From Palaemon carinicauda (lineage: Eukaryota > Arthropoda > Malacostraca > Decapoda > Palaemonidae), in the NCBI RefSeq assembly GCF_036898095.1, contig NC_090766.1, forward strand, positions 41,938,095-42,002,094: a DNA stretch of 64,000 nt, given 5' to 3'. The stretch's first letter is position 1; each line of letters begins with the position of its first letter. Below the pieces are notes generated by a model, which saw nothing but the letters and a program-made list of their open reading frames with translations, had not been told where the DNA came from and made no database searches. The position numbers were made by a program, and so were the translations under genes. Below, piece by piece: positions 48,675 to 59,824 of this stretch.

Positions 48675-48785
48675 TTTACTGGGCCATCGCTCCCTAAAGG
48701 AGCTGTTTGGGTTGAAGCATCTTGCTTTCCCTACTAGGGTTGTAGCTGGCTAGTAATAAAAATAAAATAAAAATAAATAACGACA
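48675..48785 (-). repeat. Solo end of the TIR-bearing dispersed repeat
   Basis: CTACTAGGGTTGTAGCTGGC and TAGTAATAAAAATAAA match the right end of the element at 51754-52338. Only this ~110-bp end is present. Confidence 0.65.
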
Positions 48786-49144
48786 CCATCAGCTCAACTA
48801 GCGTAAACTCTGAAGTCGGAATGAGGAGTAGCAGGTAAAAAATATGAGGGAAACTCTTTAGAAAAATTCTCATGAGTTTCTGAAAGTTATTCCCTTCCTT
48901 TTAAAATCTCTATCCTAGGAAGAGAAGTCTAGATTCTTAGGAATCCACTCCTTATGATTCTGAATTCAGGCCTCAATACTTAAGAGGTTTTAATTCTAGT
49001 TCTCACAACCAAGAGTTAGCCCAGCAGGCCTTGGTCCGAGAATATAAAATCTTTCTAGTTAAGATTTATTTCTTAATATAGAGCCTGGAGCAACAATAAC
49101 TTAACACTAGACGTTCATAGTCAGGTAGACATCAGAGTCTATTG

Positions 49145-49530
49145 TCATAGGTAGCGAAGCGTCCAACCCGACGCTGAAGCGCCCACACTACCGCTGAAGC
49201 GTCCACACCGACGCTGAATGAATGAATGAATGATTTAAAGTTTTCAGGCATCCTGACACACCGACGCTGAAGCGTCCACACCGACGCTGAAGCGTCCACA
49301 CTGACGCTGAAGCGTCCACACTGACACTGAAGCGTCCACACTGACGCTGAAGTGTCCATACTGACACTGAAGTTTCCATACTGACACTGAAAGCGTCCAC
49401 ACTGACACTGAAAGCGTCCACACTGACGCTGAAGTGTCCACACTGATGCTGAAGTGTCCACACTGACGCTGAAGCGTCCACACTGACGCTGAAGCGTCCA
49501 CACTGACGCTGAAGCGTCCACACTGACGTG
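49145..49530. repeat. 20-bp minisatellite in the DIRS-like element
   Basis: CCGACGCTGAAGCGTCCACA repeats with an exact 20-bp period, about 17 copies with few substitutions and one 38-bp insertion. The period is not a multiple of three, yet all three minus-strand frames stay open, so the Ser/Val/Trp/Gln-rich frames are artefacts. Confidence 0.9.
49219..49256 (-). mobile_element. 38-bp truncated retroposed fragment, copy A
   Basis: Starts with (TGAA)3 and continues TTTAAAGTTTTCAGGCATCC. It is flanked by CACACCGACGCTGAA on both sides, but the flank is itself the 20-bp minisatellite, so the duplication is less informative here. Nearly identical to copy B. Confidence 0.6.
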
Positions 49531-50026
49531 GCGCTTTGCTCCATTCCGTCGACGTTCTGTTTCCGTTGCCGCACCTTTTCGATGACGCTTCGCCAGCTCT
49601 GCTGCCTGGCGAACGTCGGCGCGTCTGTATAGACTGATACTAGGTGCTATGAGACGTCGGTTTGCGTTGAGCAGGTAATCAAAGTAGAGCATCCACTTTC
49701 CCCCCACCATTGAACATTACGGTTGGTAGGCCGCCTGTGCGACAACGAGTCCTTACCGTTAAAGACACGACACCTGTGCGTCCGTGTCAAAGACCGGAAT
49801 CGAGACACTCAACCGCACTGTTAACGGCAAGCTGAAAAGGCTGCATAAACGAAGATAGATGCTGTTTCATGCCTAACTTCAAAGATCAAGGATCAACCTA
49901 AAGCGAAACGTATTCAGCATTATCTTCGTCGATCCATAGCGCTAACCACTGTCGACAGACGACACCCATCAGGTGGAGGTGGCGGCACTGCGTATGCGCC
50001 GCATGAAACGTAACACGCAGAACGAA

Positions 50027-50065
50027 TGAATGAATGAATGACTTAAAGTTTTCAGGCATCCTGAC
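50027..50065 (-). mobile_element. 39-bp truncated retroposed fragment, copy B
   Basis: The same sequence as copy A (one difference seen), flanked by an exact 15-bp direct repeat AACACGCAGAACGAA (50012-50026 and 50066-50080) in unique sequence. A tetranucleotide tail plus a 15-bp target duplication is typical of LINE-mediated retroposition. On the minus strand it would be the last bases of a longer element followed by (TTCA)n. Confidence 0.75.
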
Positions 50066-51494
50066 AACACGCAGAACGAATCTACAGTAATCTTGTTTTC
50101 AGCTTAGCGTTTTGAAAACACTAATACCTCGCTTTATCTATCGCGAGAGTGAGTGTTCTGGTGATCGACAGAAAACACTCGAGAGGACTTCAGTTCGGGT
50201 CTTAAAAGACTAACGCCTGGTTACCCTCTTGATTCCTTTCGCCGTTTGACTTAACTTCTCCCCTGGGTCCGGGAGCTCGACAGAGGTCTAAGGCTAGGAT
50301 AACGACAGGTCCGAATAGAAGCACTCTCCACTGAACAAAATTCACTGCACATTTATCACTAAAAAGTTTGCACTTTACTCTTTGGCACAAAGATAGTTTC
50401 ATAATTACCTGAAAACCAAAGTATACGCTCTCTCAAACAAAATGAACTCCGTAGGGAGAGACTTATAATTTTGTCACTGGACAATAATCTTTTTATACTG
50501 TTTGAATGGGAATGCAAATGTACCAAATCCCATATAAATGTACAAAATATTAAATATCAAATATTACCTTCATAGCTATATTTATAAATTAAAATAAACC
50601 CTTAAATTAAGGGGTTCCAATAAAAGACGAATCATCACTCGCACCCTTGGAACATCTACAAATAATATACGAACAATTTTAGTATTCCAAAAACCACCAA
50701 GGCAACAACGATACATAGAATCGTGCGCTACATCGATTGTAAAGAATACTGCATCGTATAAAAAACTGGACTGGAACTTCCTTTAATCTCTGACTAAGGA
50801 AAAAATGCTGAAAGGACCAATTAATTGCAAAATAAAATGTTCCTTTTATATAGTACAACTTAAAATTGAGAAGTAAGAAGAATCTACTATTCATAAAATC
50901 GCTACAATATATTGTAATATCGTAACTATATTGACTACTGCGTAACAAAAATAAACTGAACGCTAGTTAATCTTTGCAAACAGATCGAAGATTATCGAAA
51001 GAAAACTATTAAAAGGATAAAATAATTCTTTTAATTTTATTTATAACTTAATACTTTAAAAGCATATTCACCTATATTCATTGTAAAAAGCAAGACAGAC
51101 TTTTAGCCTATGGAAGAAGCTGTGAGGTCATCAATGGACGAAATGTTTACATTTCGCCCCTATACTTTCGTGAGGTTTAAAATAGGTTGAAAAACCTTCT
51201 AACCCTACCTTTTAAGTTAAAAATACGTGATCACAGATCAAATAAAACAAATATGCAAAAGCCAAAACTCAAAAACGACAGAGAATTTCCAATAGAACAG
51301 CCAGCTATGGCCGGCAGGAAAAATCTGAATTGGTTGAGTCTAGTTCTACCTGTAGTACCGCGAGGACGCTGGGGTACACCTGGCATATCTGCGCTAAACC
51401 GCGCGAGATTTTGAATTTCCTGCCGAGGCGTCAGGGACTTTAGCCATTATATAACCAGCGGGCAAGTTTTATATTTAAAATTGTAAATTTCAAG

Positions 51495-51600
51495 CAGGTA
51501 AGCTTTAGGAAATGTTATCTTGTAATATTTGATTAAAACCTTCCATCAGTAATTTGCAAGTTTTAAACAGGTACATTTTAGGAAATGTTATCTTGTAACA
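51495..51600. repeat. ~62-bp direct duplication
   Basis: TTTAGGAAATGTTATCTTGTAA occurs near 51506 and again near 51568, with related flanking text (CAAGCAGGTAAGC against AAACAGGTACATT). Confidence 0.75.
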
Positions 51601-51753
51601 TTTTAAGCTTTAAGGAAGTTTTGAGAAATTATTTGCTATCTAGTTTTTATGCATTCAGTTTTGCTTGCAGGTGGTATTTAGTTTGGATACATTTGCATCC
51701 AAAAGTATCATTTCATAATATGAGTATTCATGGTGACATCTATTATCATCATC

Positions 51754-52338
51754 ATTACAAGCTAAGCTATAACCCTAGTTGGAAAAGCAAGATACTAGAA
51801 GCCCAAGGGCTCCAACTGAAAAACATAGCCCAGTGAGGAAAGGAAAAAAGGAACTAAGCTACAAGATAAGTAGTAAATAATGAAAATAAAATATTTTAAG
51901 AACAGTAACATTAGATCTTTTATATATAAACTATAAAAATTTCAAAACAAACAAGAGGAAGAGGAATAAGATAGAATAGCATGCCCAAGTGTACCCTGAA
52001 CCAAGAGAATTCTAATCCAAGACAGTGGAGGGCCTTGGTACAGACTATGGCACTACCAAAGACTAGAGAACAATGGTTTGATTTTGGAGTGTCCTCCTCG
52101 AAGATGTCTGCTGGTGAAATTTTAAATCCTAGAAATATTAGTTGGGGATATTTTTGTATCCATCCAATAAGTCTCTTCAGCTATGGTACGCAGCGCTTCT
52201 AGGAGGACACTTAGCTTGAGTACAGTCAAGCACGCTACTCCATTTGTTTCCTTTCCTAACTGGCTATTTTCCCCGTTGGAGCACTTGGACTTACAGCATC
52301 GCGCTTTTCCAACTAGGGTTGTAGCTTAGCAAGTAATA
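51754..52338. mobile_element. Dispersed repeat with ~90-bp terminal inverted repeats
   Basis: The left end (GCTAAGCTATAACCCTAGTT, AGCCCAGTGAGGAAAGGAAA) and the reverse complement of the right end (GCTAAGCTACAACCCTAGTT, AGCCAGTTAGGAAAGGAAA) match over about 90 bp. A second inner inverted pair (AGTGTCCTCCT / AGGAGGACACT) is at 52088-52211. There is no coding capacity. Related copies lie at 4115-4465 and 48675-48785. The structure fits a non-autonomous fold-back or TIR transposon; no clear target duplication was found. I remember this end sequence as abundant in decapods. Confidence 0.75.
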
Positions 52339-52344
52339 AAAGTT

Positions 52345-53195
52345 AAAACCCAAGAATCAGATGGCTGCAGTTATAGCAAACCTAATGCAAATACTTTTTT
52401 CTCCTTACATATCCCTTGCTCATGATGATCTGCCACTATATTTAACTAAAAGAAAAACCATAAGATTTTAGCCAGAGTGTCCAGCAACTGGAAATAAGCA
52501 GCTCAGTGGCTGGCTAACTACCTCAAACTTGTTAAATTTTAACAGTTGTATACAGCACCACTCAATGCAAAATCCTATTAAAGGTCAGAGTTTTGTATTT
52601 GTGTAGAAACAAAATACCTTTGCATTTTGGAAACTAAATAGATCACAACAACAAAAGGAAACTTAGTTACAGATGTAAATTTGTCTTAAGAGGAGGAAGA
52701 CGAAAAACGAAAGAAGTCAGACTCATTACAAATCAAATTTAAAAACAAAATGTTGGATATGTGAAATGCTTAGTGATACTGTATTGTGCAATAATTGGAT
52801 TAAGTTAATACCACATGAGCATGTGGCCAAATTAATATGCCCAGATTAGGTAAAGGCTTTAATAGAAAATTACCATGGCCTGATTTAACGTATAACTGAA
52901 CCGTATTTTCAAGCCTATCCATGCACAAAGAACATTTCTTAGTTTAAATAATCTAAGACATCCTATTTAAATATAACCAGCCAAGCACCACCTTAACATA
53001 TCAATGAGCCTCTTTTAACAAATCACATTTCAAGCAATTCACAACAGGAGAATATGAAGAAATAACTGCTGAATATAAAGACAACCTTCTGACACCCACC
53101 ACTGAATTGGCAAATTCTACCATGGATACCGACCCAAAAACAAATTATCTTACGGAGAAAGTTTATAATCTAAAAAAAAAAAAAAAAAAAAAAAA
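52345..53195. other. AT-rich non-coding stretch
   Basis: No feature supported except a ~22-base A-run at 53171-53193. Confidence 0.4.
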
Positions 53196-53199
53196 CATG

Positions 53200-53860
53200 G
53201 AATCAATTAAGTTAACACTTCAAACACTGAATGAGAAAATGACATGCTATTTTTAAAAATCAAAGAAAAAATCTACTAGTAATCAAATCAACACTAGCAT
53301 CAGCTAAAATCACCAAAAGGGGAAAATGAGATTGAAAGAGCAATAATTAATACAAAGAAAAGCTGTTGTAAATTTTCCTGAAGGATTAGATAATGCATTG
53401 AATAAGACTAACCACAACTGCTGGCACAAAATTGAAAAATTTTGAAAACTAAAACCTAAAGTAATGATATGCAATGTAAACAATGATGAAGATGATGATG
53501 TTAATGCTTTGATTCAAAGGAATCGTTGTTTGGATCAGATTCAAAAGGTAGAAGAGAAGATGTCTGTTATTCAAGAAAAGTGCTTCAGCTGGAACTACCC
53601 ACTTCATGCTGAAATGTGATCCTGAAGTCCGGAGAGCTACCCATGATAATGATAATGGTGACAAAGTTATATTGCAATGGGATACATTTAACATAAGTGA
53701 TAGGTACCACATGACCACCTGCTTCCACTGACAGAGGTATGGACATTTTGAAATAGGCTGCATGTTCAGGAATGATGATAGTTTGTGTGAAAATGTTCAG
53801 GAAATCACATCACCAAAGAATGTAACTTTCAAGTGATGAAATGTATAAGCTTCAAGTTGG
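53200..53860 (+). pseudogene. LINE ORF1-like (zinc-knuckle) relic
   Basis: Broken frames read 'HFMLKCDPEVRRATHDNDN', 'GDKVILQWDTFNISDRYHMT' and 'QRYGHFEIGC' (53600-53765), the pattern of the nucleic-acid-binding ORF1 of Jockey/CR1-type LINEs just before and within a CCHC zinc knuckle. Stops interrupt it. It is followed at 54990-56110 by RT remnants in the same orientation, probably of the same element. Confidence 0.6.
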
Positions 53861-54422
53861 AAAAACTAAGTGAGCATGTAGCAAATTCAAGAAAAAGAAA
53901 AGCTTTAGATTTCGAATTGACGAAATTAGCAAAAAATATGGATCATGGATACTAAGGACGACATTATTGCTGCTATGTAAATATCCAATCTGTTGGTAAT
54001 AAGAGTCAAATTAGAGAATTAATAAATGAGAAATGTAAACATATTACCATTTTCTAAAATGTGGATAAATGACCAAGACAAGGCTAAGATAGCTGAAATG
54101 ATCCCCAATACAATTGCTTTCTTTCATACTCTTGAGAGGGCAAATTAGGGGGGTTTGGGCTTTTCATTCTTAAAGGCTATTCTAATCTCAAAAGTATGAA
54201 AAGCACTAATGTAACAAGTTTTGAATATATGGAAATAAACTTTAAATGCACAAAATACCTATCATAATTGTTTACCAATCTCTGAGAACAACTTCAAATC
54301 ATATTTTTTTTAGATCAGTAAGCTCATCAAGATGATTGACATGGAAAAAATAAATGAGTCATTTGTAGAGAATTCAATCTTTAGATGCATGACACATCAA
54401 ATCATGATGCTTCATCCTTTAG

Positions 54423-54524
54423 TAGTTATTGAAATTGTATCACTTGGTTAATAACATTGACTGTGCAATGGCTTAGTTATTGAAATCGTATCACTTGGTT
54501 AATAACATTGACTGTGCAATGGCT
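54423..54524. repeat. Exact-length 51-bp tandem duplication
   Basis: TAGTTATTGAAATTGTATCA starts at 54423 and, with one T-to-C difference, at 54474. The 51-bp units are adjacent. Confidence 0.95.
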
Positions 54525-54989
54525 TTGACTGGGCATACGTTGGACCTAGTTTGAAGAGATGGAATGAATAATATTTTATCATATTTTAATGTGGAAGAGC
54601 AGTGCACTATTTCTAGAGTGTAGAAGCTTGTAACCTTTACAGAAACAAGCAGTTCTAAAGAAAATAAGCTTAAGAAATAAATCAAATTTATCTCTCTAGT
54701 GTATTTATTGAAGAAGTTATATTCTCTGTGGTCATGACTAGTGCTTATTAGGCTCTGTGTTGATTGCTTTAAAATTATTAAACATGGGGAGTAAAAATTA
54801 ATGTGATACCATCTGCCCAATGATGAAAAAGACTAATTGTAAAGGATACATCTTGTTTTGATGGAGACACTTCGGAGAAGGAGGGAAAAAAGATGTAAAG
54901 AAACCAAAGTGCAGTCTGTTAAAAATTGAACGTGATTGGGTGGAATACAAAACCGTGAAGTGCAAATATAATTGCCTATTAAAGACGAA

Positions 54990-56110
54990 AAAAACTGAAT
55001 ACAGTACAAGAAAAATTCCAGGCAGCAACACCAGACATGATTAAGTAATGTGTCTTCTAAATGGTGTACAGTAATGGGAAACTTATACAAAAAAAAAAGG
55101 CTACCAGACGTGTATAGCAAAAGAACTGTCAAATAAATTTCTAGAATTCTTTAATACCAAATAGAAAATACAATAAAGTCATTTAGAGAGATTCACTATC
55201 AGATTGGTTCTATATCAGATACACAGATTAGAGTAATAAGATTAAATAATATTACAAAAAAACTGAATAACCAAGATTATTAAGGAGCAAAGAAAAATTG
55301 TGCGATTAATATGATACCAATATCTTGAGTAACTGGAGTGAAAAAAATTCTTAGTCTTGCAGACATAATTAAAAGAATAGTCAGTACTAGTATTGATAAG
55401 TTTAAGTTTCCTAAATCTGAGAAAACGGATTTTGAGCGAAGTGAAAAATCTATTTTTGGGTGAGATAGCCATGTCGTCCTGATGGAAGGTTCCTTTAAGT
55501 AGCTTACCCTAGGAAGCTACTTAAAGGAACCTTCCATCAGGACGACATGGCCTGAGCCCAAAAACTGACTATAGTTACACTGGTTCTAAAATGTATTCTA
55601 GATTATCATGAATCAAGTTTATAAAGACCTATTTTGAAGCTGTTCTCTATTTCAAAAGTGCTAGAATATGCAACTCTTCAACAACTAGTTAATCATTTAG
55701 AAAGAATCTATGCATCGCTAGAAACCAGTCGGCATACAGACAATTATATTTCACGGAGACAGCTATTTTCTCTGTTGTAAATATGCTAGAAATGATGGAT
55801 GAGAACAAATGTGGTATCTTGATATTACTCAATTTTAGGGTTGCGTTTGATACAGTTGTGCATGAATTGGAACCTAATGATTTACAGTCCATCAGTATTA
55901 AAGATTAATTGTTTGAGTACCTAAAAGATTACTTGAGCAACAAGAATTACAGTGTACAAATTGTAAACTCATTCATCATATGAACTATCAATCCGAGATA
56001 CCCCAGGGAAGTATATTAGGCCAAATCTTATTTTGTACCTATACTACCCTGTAAGTTTGTCAAAAGTAGGATAATACACAATTTTACTCCATGGACACTG
56101 ATGACAGTAC
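54990..56110 (+). pseudogene. Decayed CR1-like LINE reverse transcriptase
   Basis: At 55630-56040 broken frames read 'SKVLEYATLQQLVNHLERI', 'CGILILLNFRVAFDTVVHE' (the RT A block, degraded), 'LFEYLKDYLSNKNYSVQIVN' and 'PREVY', the order seen in CR1/L2-type RTs. Upstream, 'LSNKFLEFFNTK' near 55110 fits the linker before the RT. A palindromic insertion at 55440-55560 replaces the expected palm-domain start. Dead copy. Confidence 0.65.
55468..55551. repeat. Perfect 38-bp fold-back with 8-nt loop
   Basis: GCCATGTCGTCCTGATGGAA... (55468-55505) and its exact reverse complement (55514-55551) around ACCCTAGG. The flanks TTTTTGGGTGAGA and GAGCCCAAAAA extend the pairing imperfectly. The arm is the same sequence as the solo repeat end at 41637-41712, so this is two element ends joined head to head. 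Confidence 0.9.
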
Positions 56111-56201
56111 CGCTAAAACTTTAAACCAGGTTTTTACTAGTGTTAGGGAATAGATAAAGGGAAACTAAAAATCACAAATTTTAGAAATATGTGGACTTCT
56201 T

Positions 56202-57971
56202 AGCTATACAAACCAAAGTCATTTAATATGTGTATACTCTAGTGTGAAAGCTGGTACAGCCGTTGAAGATTCCTTGAGTATCAGGCAACCAAAATAGCAT
56301 GCCCTACTAGCATGTGTCGGGTCGACAGGCTGTGGCATGAAGCAGGGAACCTCTCTAGTTCCGGCTGGAACTTGCAGGGTGTATGTGCTGTGAACTACTG
56401 TAAAACTTAAATGACCCATGTTTGTATAGCTAGGAAAAATACATATCTTTTAAATTTGTGATTTGTTCCTATGCGAAGACATACCTTTGTCTTTTAATAT
56501 GAATGTTTTCTTTGAGAAAAAGGAAATCTTGTTGGCCATCTGGCTGGCAAACAATCTGGGAAGTACAGTCCAGTAGGGTGAAAACAGGGCATGCCACTCT
56601 TGCATCCCATTACCCACTAAATGGGTTATAATAGGCCACAGCTCACCATGTTACATGATATGCTCTCATCTGTGAATGGCACAGAAACTGCATAAACTGT
56701 AATATGAATATGGATTTGCAAATTAATCATGATCCCCCCAAAAGAAACTTTGGGACAACACTTCCACTTGTAATAAAAAAAACTACCCATCACTAGTGAG
56801 CTTACCTGCAGAAGTACCCGACCATCAGTAACACCGCACATGCTGATCCCAAAAGAGAGGGTGGGTGATGACAAGAAAAAAAATTACACAAGGAGGCCAG
56901 ACATTCTACTCTCACACAAACACAATTTAGTCGTGCAATTTTTAATTCAACCAATGAGATACCTGTCCTGTATGAAATGGGTTCACTATAAAAATTGCAC
57001 GGCAGCTACTACAGGTCAATTGGAAAAAGTGTCCAGAGCCCTATGGGTGCAGTCCTTTAACACGTAGTGAGCAGTAAAGGTGGTTTGCCTCTTCCAGACA
57101 CCAGTTTTAAGGACCTGTTCCACAGAATGGTTTTTACATTGAGCCATAGTGACAGAAATTCCTCTGACATCATGGGCTTTGTAGGCAGAAGGTAAGGATG
57201 GATCTCCTAGTCTTATACGCTCACATGATGGTTTCCACAAGTCAGAAAGACTTTTTCTTCATTTTTCTAGTACTGACGAAAAGATTCTGCATCTTTAAGT
57301 AAAGTCACATTGCCCGCACAAGACAAAATAACAAATCATCCTTATTATCAGTTACCTCCCTTAGAGAAGATATCGAGACTCAAATCATCTGTCATTAATG
57401 GATGGATTCGGTGTTTTTCCAACAAAATCAAATACATGGAACGACAGTTGCCTCCACCCCCTGGAGTGTGAAACTAAGGACAAGAGTCCATGAAGTTTGC
57501 TTAATCTCTTGAAGACACCAAAGCTAGTAAGAAAACCATCTTCAGGATAATATTTTTGTCCAAGGCCATACCAGCAAGCTCGCTAAAGTACAGGCCTAAC
57601 CATATCAAATAATGAAGGTTTGTCTTTGTGTAGGAAAATTTAAATGAATATGGAAAGAAAAATAGCAAGAAACTTGGGTGACATCCAACTAAATATGACA
57701 AATGCGGAGATAATTTGTATTTTTCCTAACCATACAAACCTTAGCTATTTACACTGGGTTTACCTTTTAGCGTAGCTGAAATGACGAGCCAATAGTTTTC
57801 AACGAGGGTTAATTACCCCCGCGCTAGTTAGCAGGGGTAGGGGAAGGGATAGCTTGCTACCCCTCCCCCCCCCACACACACCGGTGATTAGCTTCACTTC
57901 ACTTAGAGGTAGGACTTGACTTGGGGGCCAGGGCTGGCGGGCAAATATGTGTAAATAGCTAAGGTTTGTAT
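56202..57971 (-). mobile_element. Third DIRS-like element relic
   Basis: Both ends show the same architecture as the other DIRS elements. At the left, AGCTATACAAACC...TCATTTAA (56202-56226) is inverted at 56407-56431. At the right, ATACAAACCTTAGCTATTTAC is an exact 21-bp inverted pair (57732-57752 and 57951-57971). In between, on the minus strand, lies the C-terminal part of a DIRS tyrosine recombinase. At ~1.8 kb it is a heavily deleted copy. Confidence 0.65.
57010..57720 (-). pseudogene. DIRS tyrosine recombinase C-terminal relic
   Basis: The reverse complement of 57016-57240 gives KAHDVRGISVTMAQCKNHSV and then 'GVWKRQTTFTAHYVLKD'. This is the H-x-x-R box (H codon 57172-57174, R codon 57163-57165), the following Trp and the catalytic Tyr (57064-57066), the terminal half of a tyrosine recombinase active site. 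Upstream (57501-57701), 'LDKNIILKMVFLLALVSSRD' parallels the region holding the first catalytic Arg. Several stops and shifts separate the pieces. Confidence 0.7.
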
Positions 57972-57996
57972 ACATACATACATACATATACCAAGG
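57972..57996 (-). repeat. LINE 3' tetranucleotide tail
   Basis: TACATACATACATACATATA on the plus strand, at the exact junction between the DIRS-like right end and the LINE 3' UTR. Confidence 0.7.
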
Positions 57997-59339
57997 CACT
58001 TCCCCCAATTTTGGGGGGTAGCCGACATCAACAAAGAAACAAAAACAAAAAGGGGACCTCTACTCTCTACGTTCCTCCCAGCCTAACAAGGGACTCAACC
58101 GAGTTCAGCTGGTACTGCTAGGGTGTCACAGCCCACCCTCCCACATTATCCACCACAGATGAAGCTTCATAATGCTGAATCCCCTACTGCTGCTACCTCC
58201 GCGGTCATCTAAGGCATCGGAGGCAGCAGCAGGGCCTACCTGAACTGCGTCACAATCGCTCGCCATTCATTCCTATTTCTAGCACGCTCTCTTGCCTCGC
58301 TCACATCTATCCTCCTATCACCCTGAGCTTCCTTCACTCCATCCATCCACCCAAACCTTGGCCTTCCTCTCGTACTTCTCCCATCAACTCTTGCATTCAT
58401 CACTTTCTTTAGCAGACAGCCATTTTCCATTCTCTCAACATGGCCAAACCACCTCAACACATTCATATCCACTCTAGCTGCTAACTCATTTCTTACACCC
58501 GTTCTCACCTTCACCACTTCGTTCCTAACCCTATCTACTCGAGATACACCAGCCATACTCCTTAGACACTTCATCTCAAACACATTCAGTTTCTGTCTCT
58601 CCATCACTTTCATTCCCCACAACTCCGATTCATACATCACAGTTGGTACAATCACTTTCTCATATAGAACTCTCTTTACATTCATGCCCAACCCTCTATT
58701 TTTTACTACTCCCTTAACTGCCCCCAACACTTTGCAACCTTCATTCACTCTCTGACGTACATCTGCTTCCACTCCACCATTTGCTGCAACAACAGACCCC
58801 AAGTACTTAAACTGATCCACCTCCTCAAGTAACTCTCCATTCAACATGACATTCAACCTTGCACCACCTTCCCTTCTCGTACATCTCATAACCTTACTCT
58901 TACCCACATTAACTCTCAACTTCCTTCTCTCACACACACTTCCAAATTCTGTCAATAATCGTCCAAGCTTCTCTTCTGTGTCTGCAACCAGTACAGTATC
59001 ATCCGCAAACAACAACTGATTTACCTCCCATTCATGGTCATTCTCGTCTACCAGTTTTAATCCTCGTCCAAGCACTCGAGCATTCACCTCTCTCACCACT
59101 CCATCAACATACAAGTTAAACAACCACGGCGACATCACACATCCCTGTCTCAGCCCCACTCTCACCGGAAACCAATCACTCACTTCATTTCCTATCCTAA
59201 CACATGCTTTACTACCTTTGTAGAAACTTTTCACTGCTTGCAACAACCTTCCCCCAACTCCATATAACCTCATCACATTCCACATTGCTTCCCTATCAAC
59301 TCTATCATACGCTTTCTCCAGATCCATAAACGCAACATA

Positions 59340-59824
59340 TATTAGTGTGCTACTGTTATTAACACACATTGAGTATGTGTTGTTTGAGATGTTGAGTCTT
59401 GAAATAAAGTTCATCATTGTAACTTTAGAATGGTTTATTCTCTAAAAACAACAGTGTTAAACATCTCCATCACAGGAGTGTAGCTGGTTTGGTCAGATGA
59501 CCAATTCAGGTGAAGTATAGATATGAACTGCCTAAATTATTGATATCACAGATATCGTATGTTTAGTTGTCTCAGCATTTAAACACAATATGTAAACTTT
59601 ACATTCGTCTCGGAAGACACCTGCATCCGGTGACGACACAATCTTTCACACGGTATGCATTTGTGTTGATGCTTCAGAAAAATGTTACATTGCCGAGGGA
59701 TGCAAAATACATCCTGTTATGATTTTATCTGACAACAGCAAATCTCACGCTAGCATCTTCATCCACAATGACATATTACGTCGTGTGTTTTAAACATGTA
59801 ATAACTAACTATTTCATTTATTAC
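59340..59824. mobile_element. 485-bp unidentified insertion in the LINE RT
   Basis: The LINE frame breaks after GKEVYV and resumes at VAFMDLEKAYD. The uninterrupted site can be read as GCAACATACACCTCC on the plus strand, and ACATA is present at both junctions (59335-59339 and 59825-59829), consistent with a 5-bp target duplication. The insert contains AATAAA near 59403 and no coding sequence. It might be a solo LTR, but clean TG...CA ends were not found. Confidence 0.6.

Larger units (their letters stand above)
46265..51315. other. Interior of the DIRS-like element, no gene recognised
   Basis: GC-richer than most of the window, with repeated words such as CAGCATG (46450-46500, 46790-46880). 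No gag, RT or RNase H could be read in any frame. It contains several small repeats and insertions listed separately. Confidence 0.4.
44675..51480 (-). mobile_element. Old DIRS-like element with terminal inverted repeats
   Basis: Terminal inverted repeats at 44701-44846 and 51320-51463 match closely (CCCGCTGGTTATATAATGGC, GCAGATATGCCAGGTGTACC). Between them on the minus strand is a tyrosine recombinase relic (45400-46260). DIRS elements carry inverted ends and integrate with a tyrosine recombinase instead of an integrase. No RT/RNase H text was found in the remaining 5 kb, which holds GC-richer tandem and shuffled sequence, so the element is internally deleted or replaced. Its left end has a ~230-bp block bounded by inverted copies, like the other DIRS elements in the window. 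Confidence 0.75.

Noticed and set aside
49132..49710. 192-residue Ser/Val/Trp/Gln-rich protein
   Set aside because: All three minus-strand frames are open through the same 20-bp minisatellite; a 20-bp period shifts frame each unit, so no conserved protein is implied.
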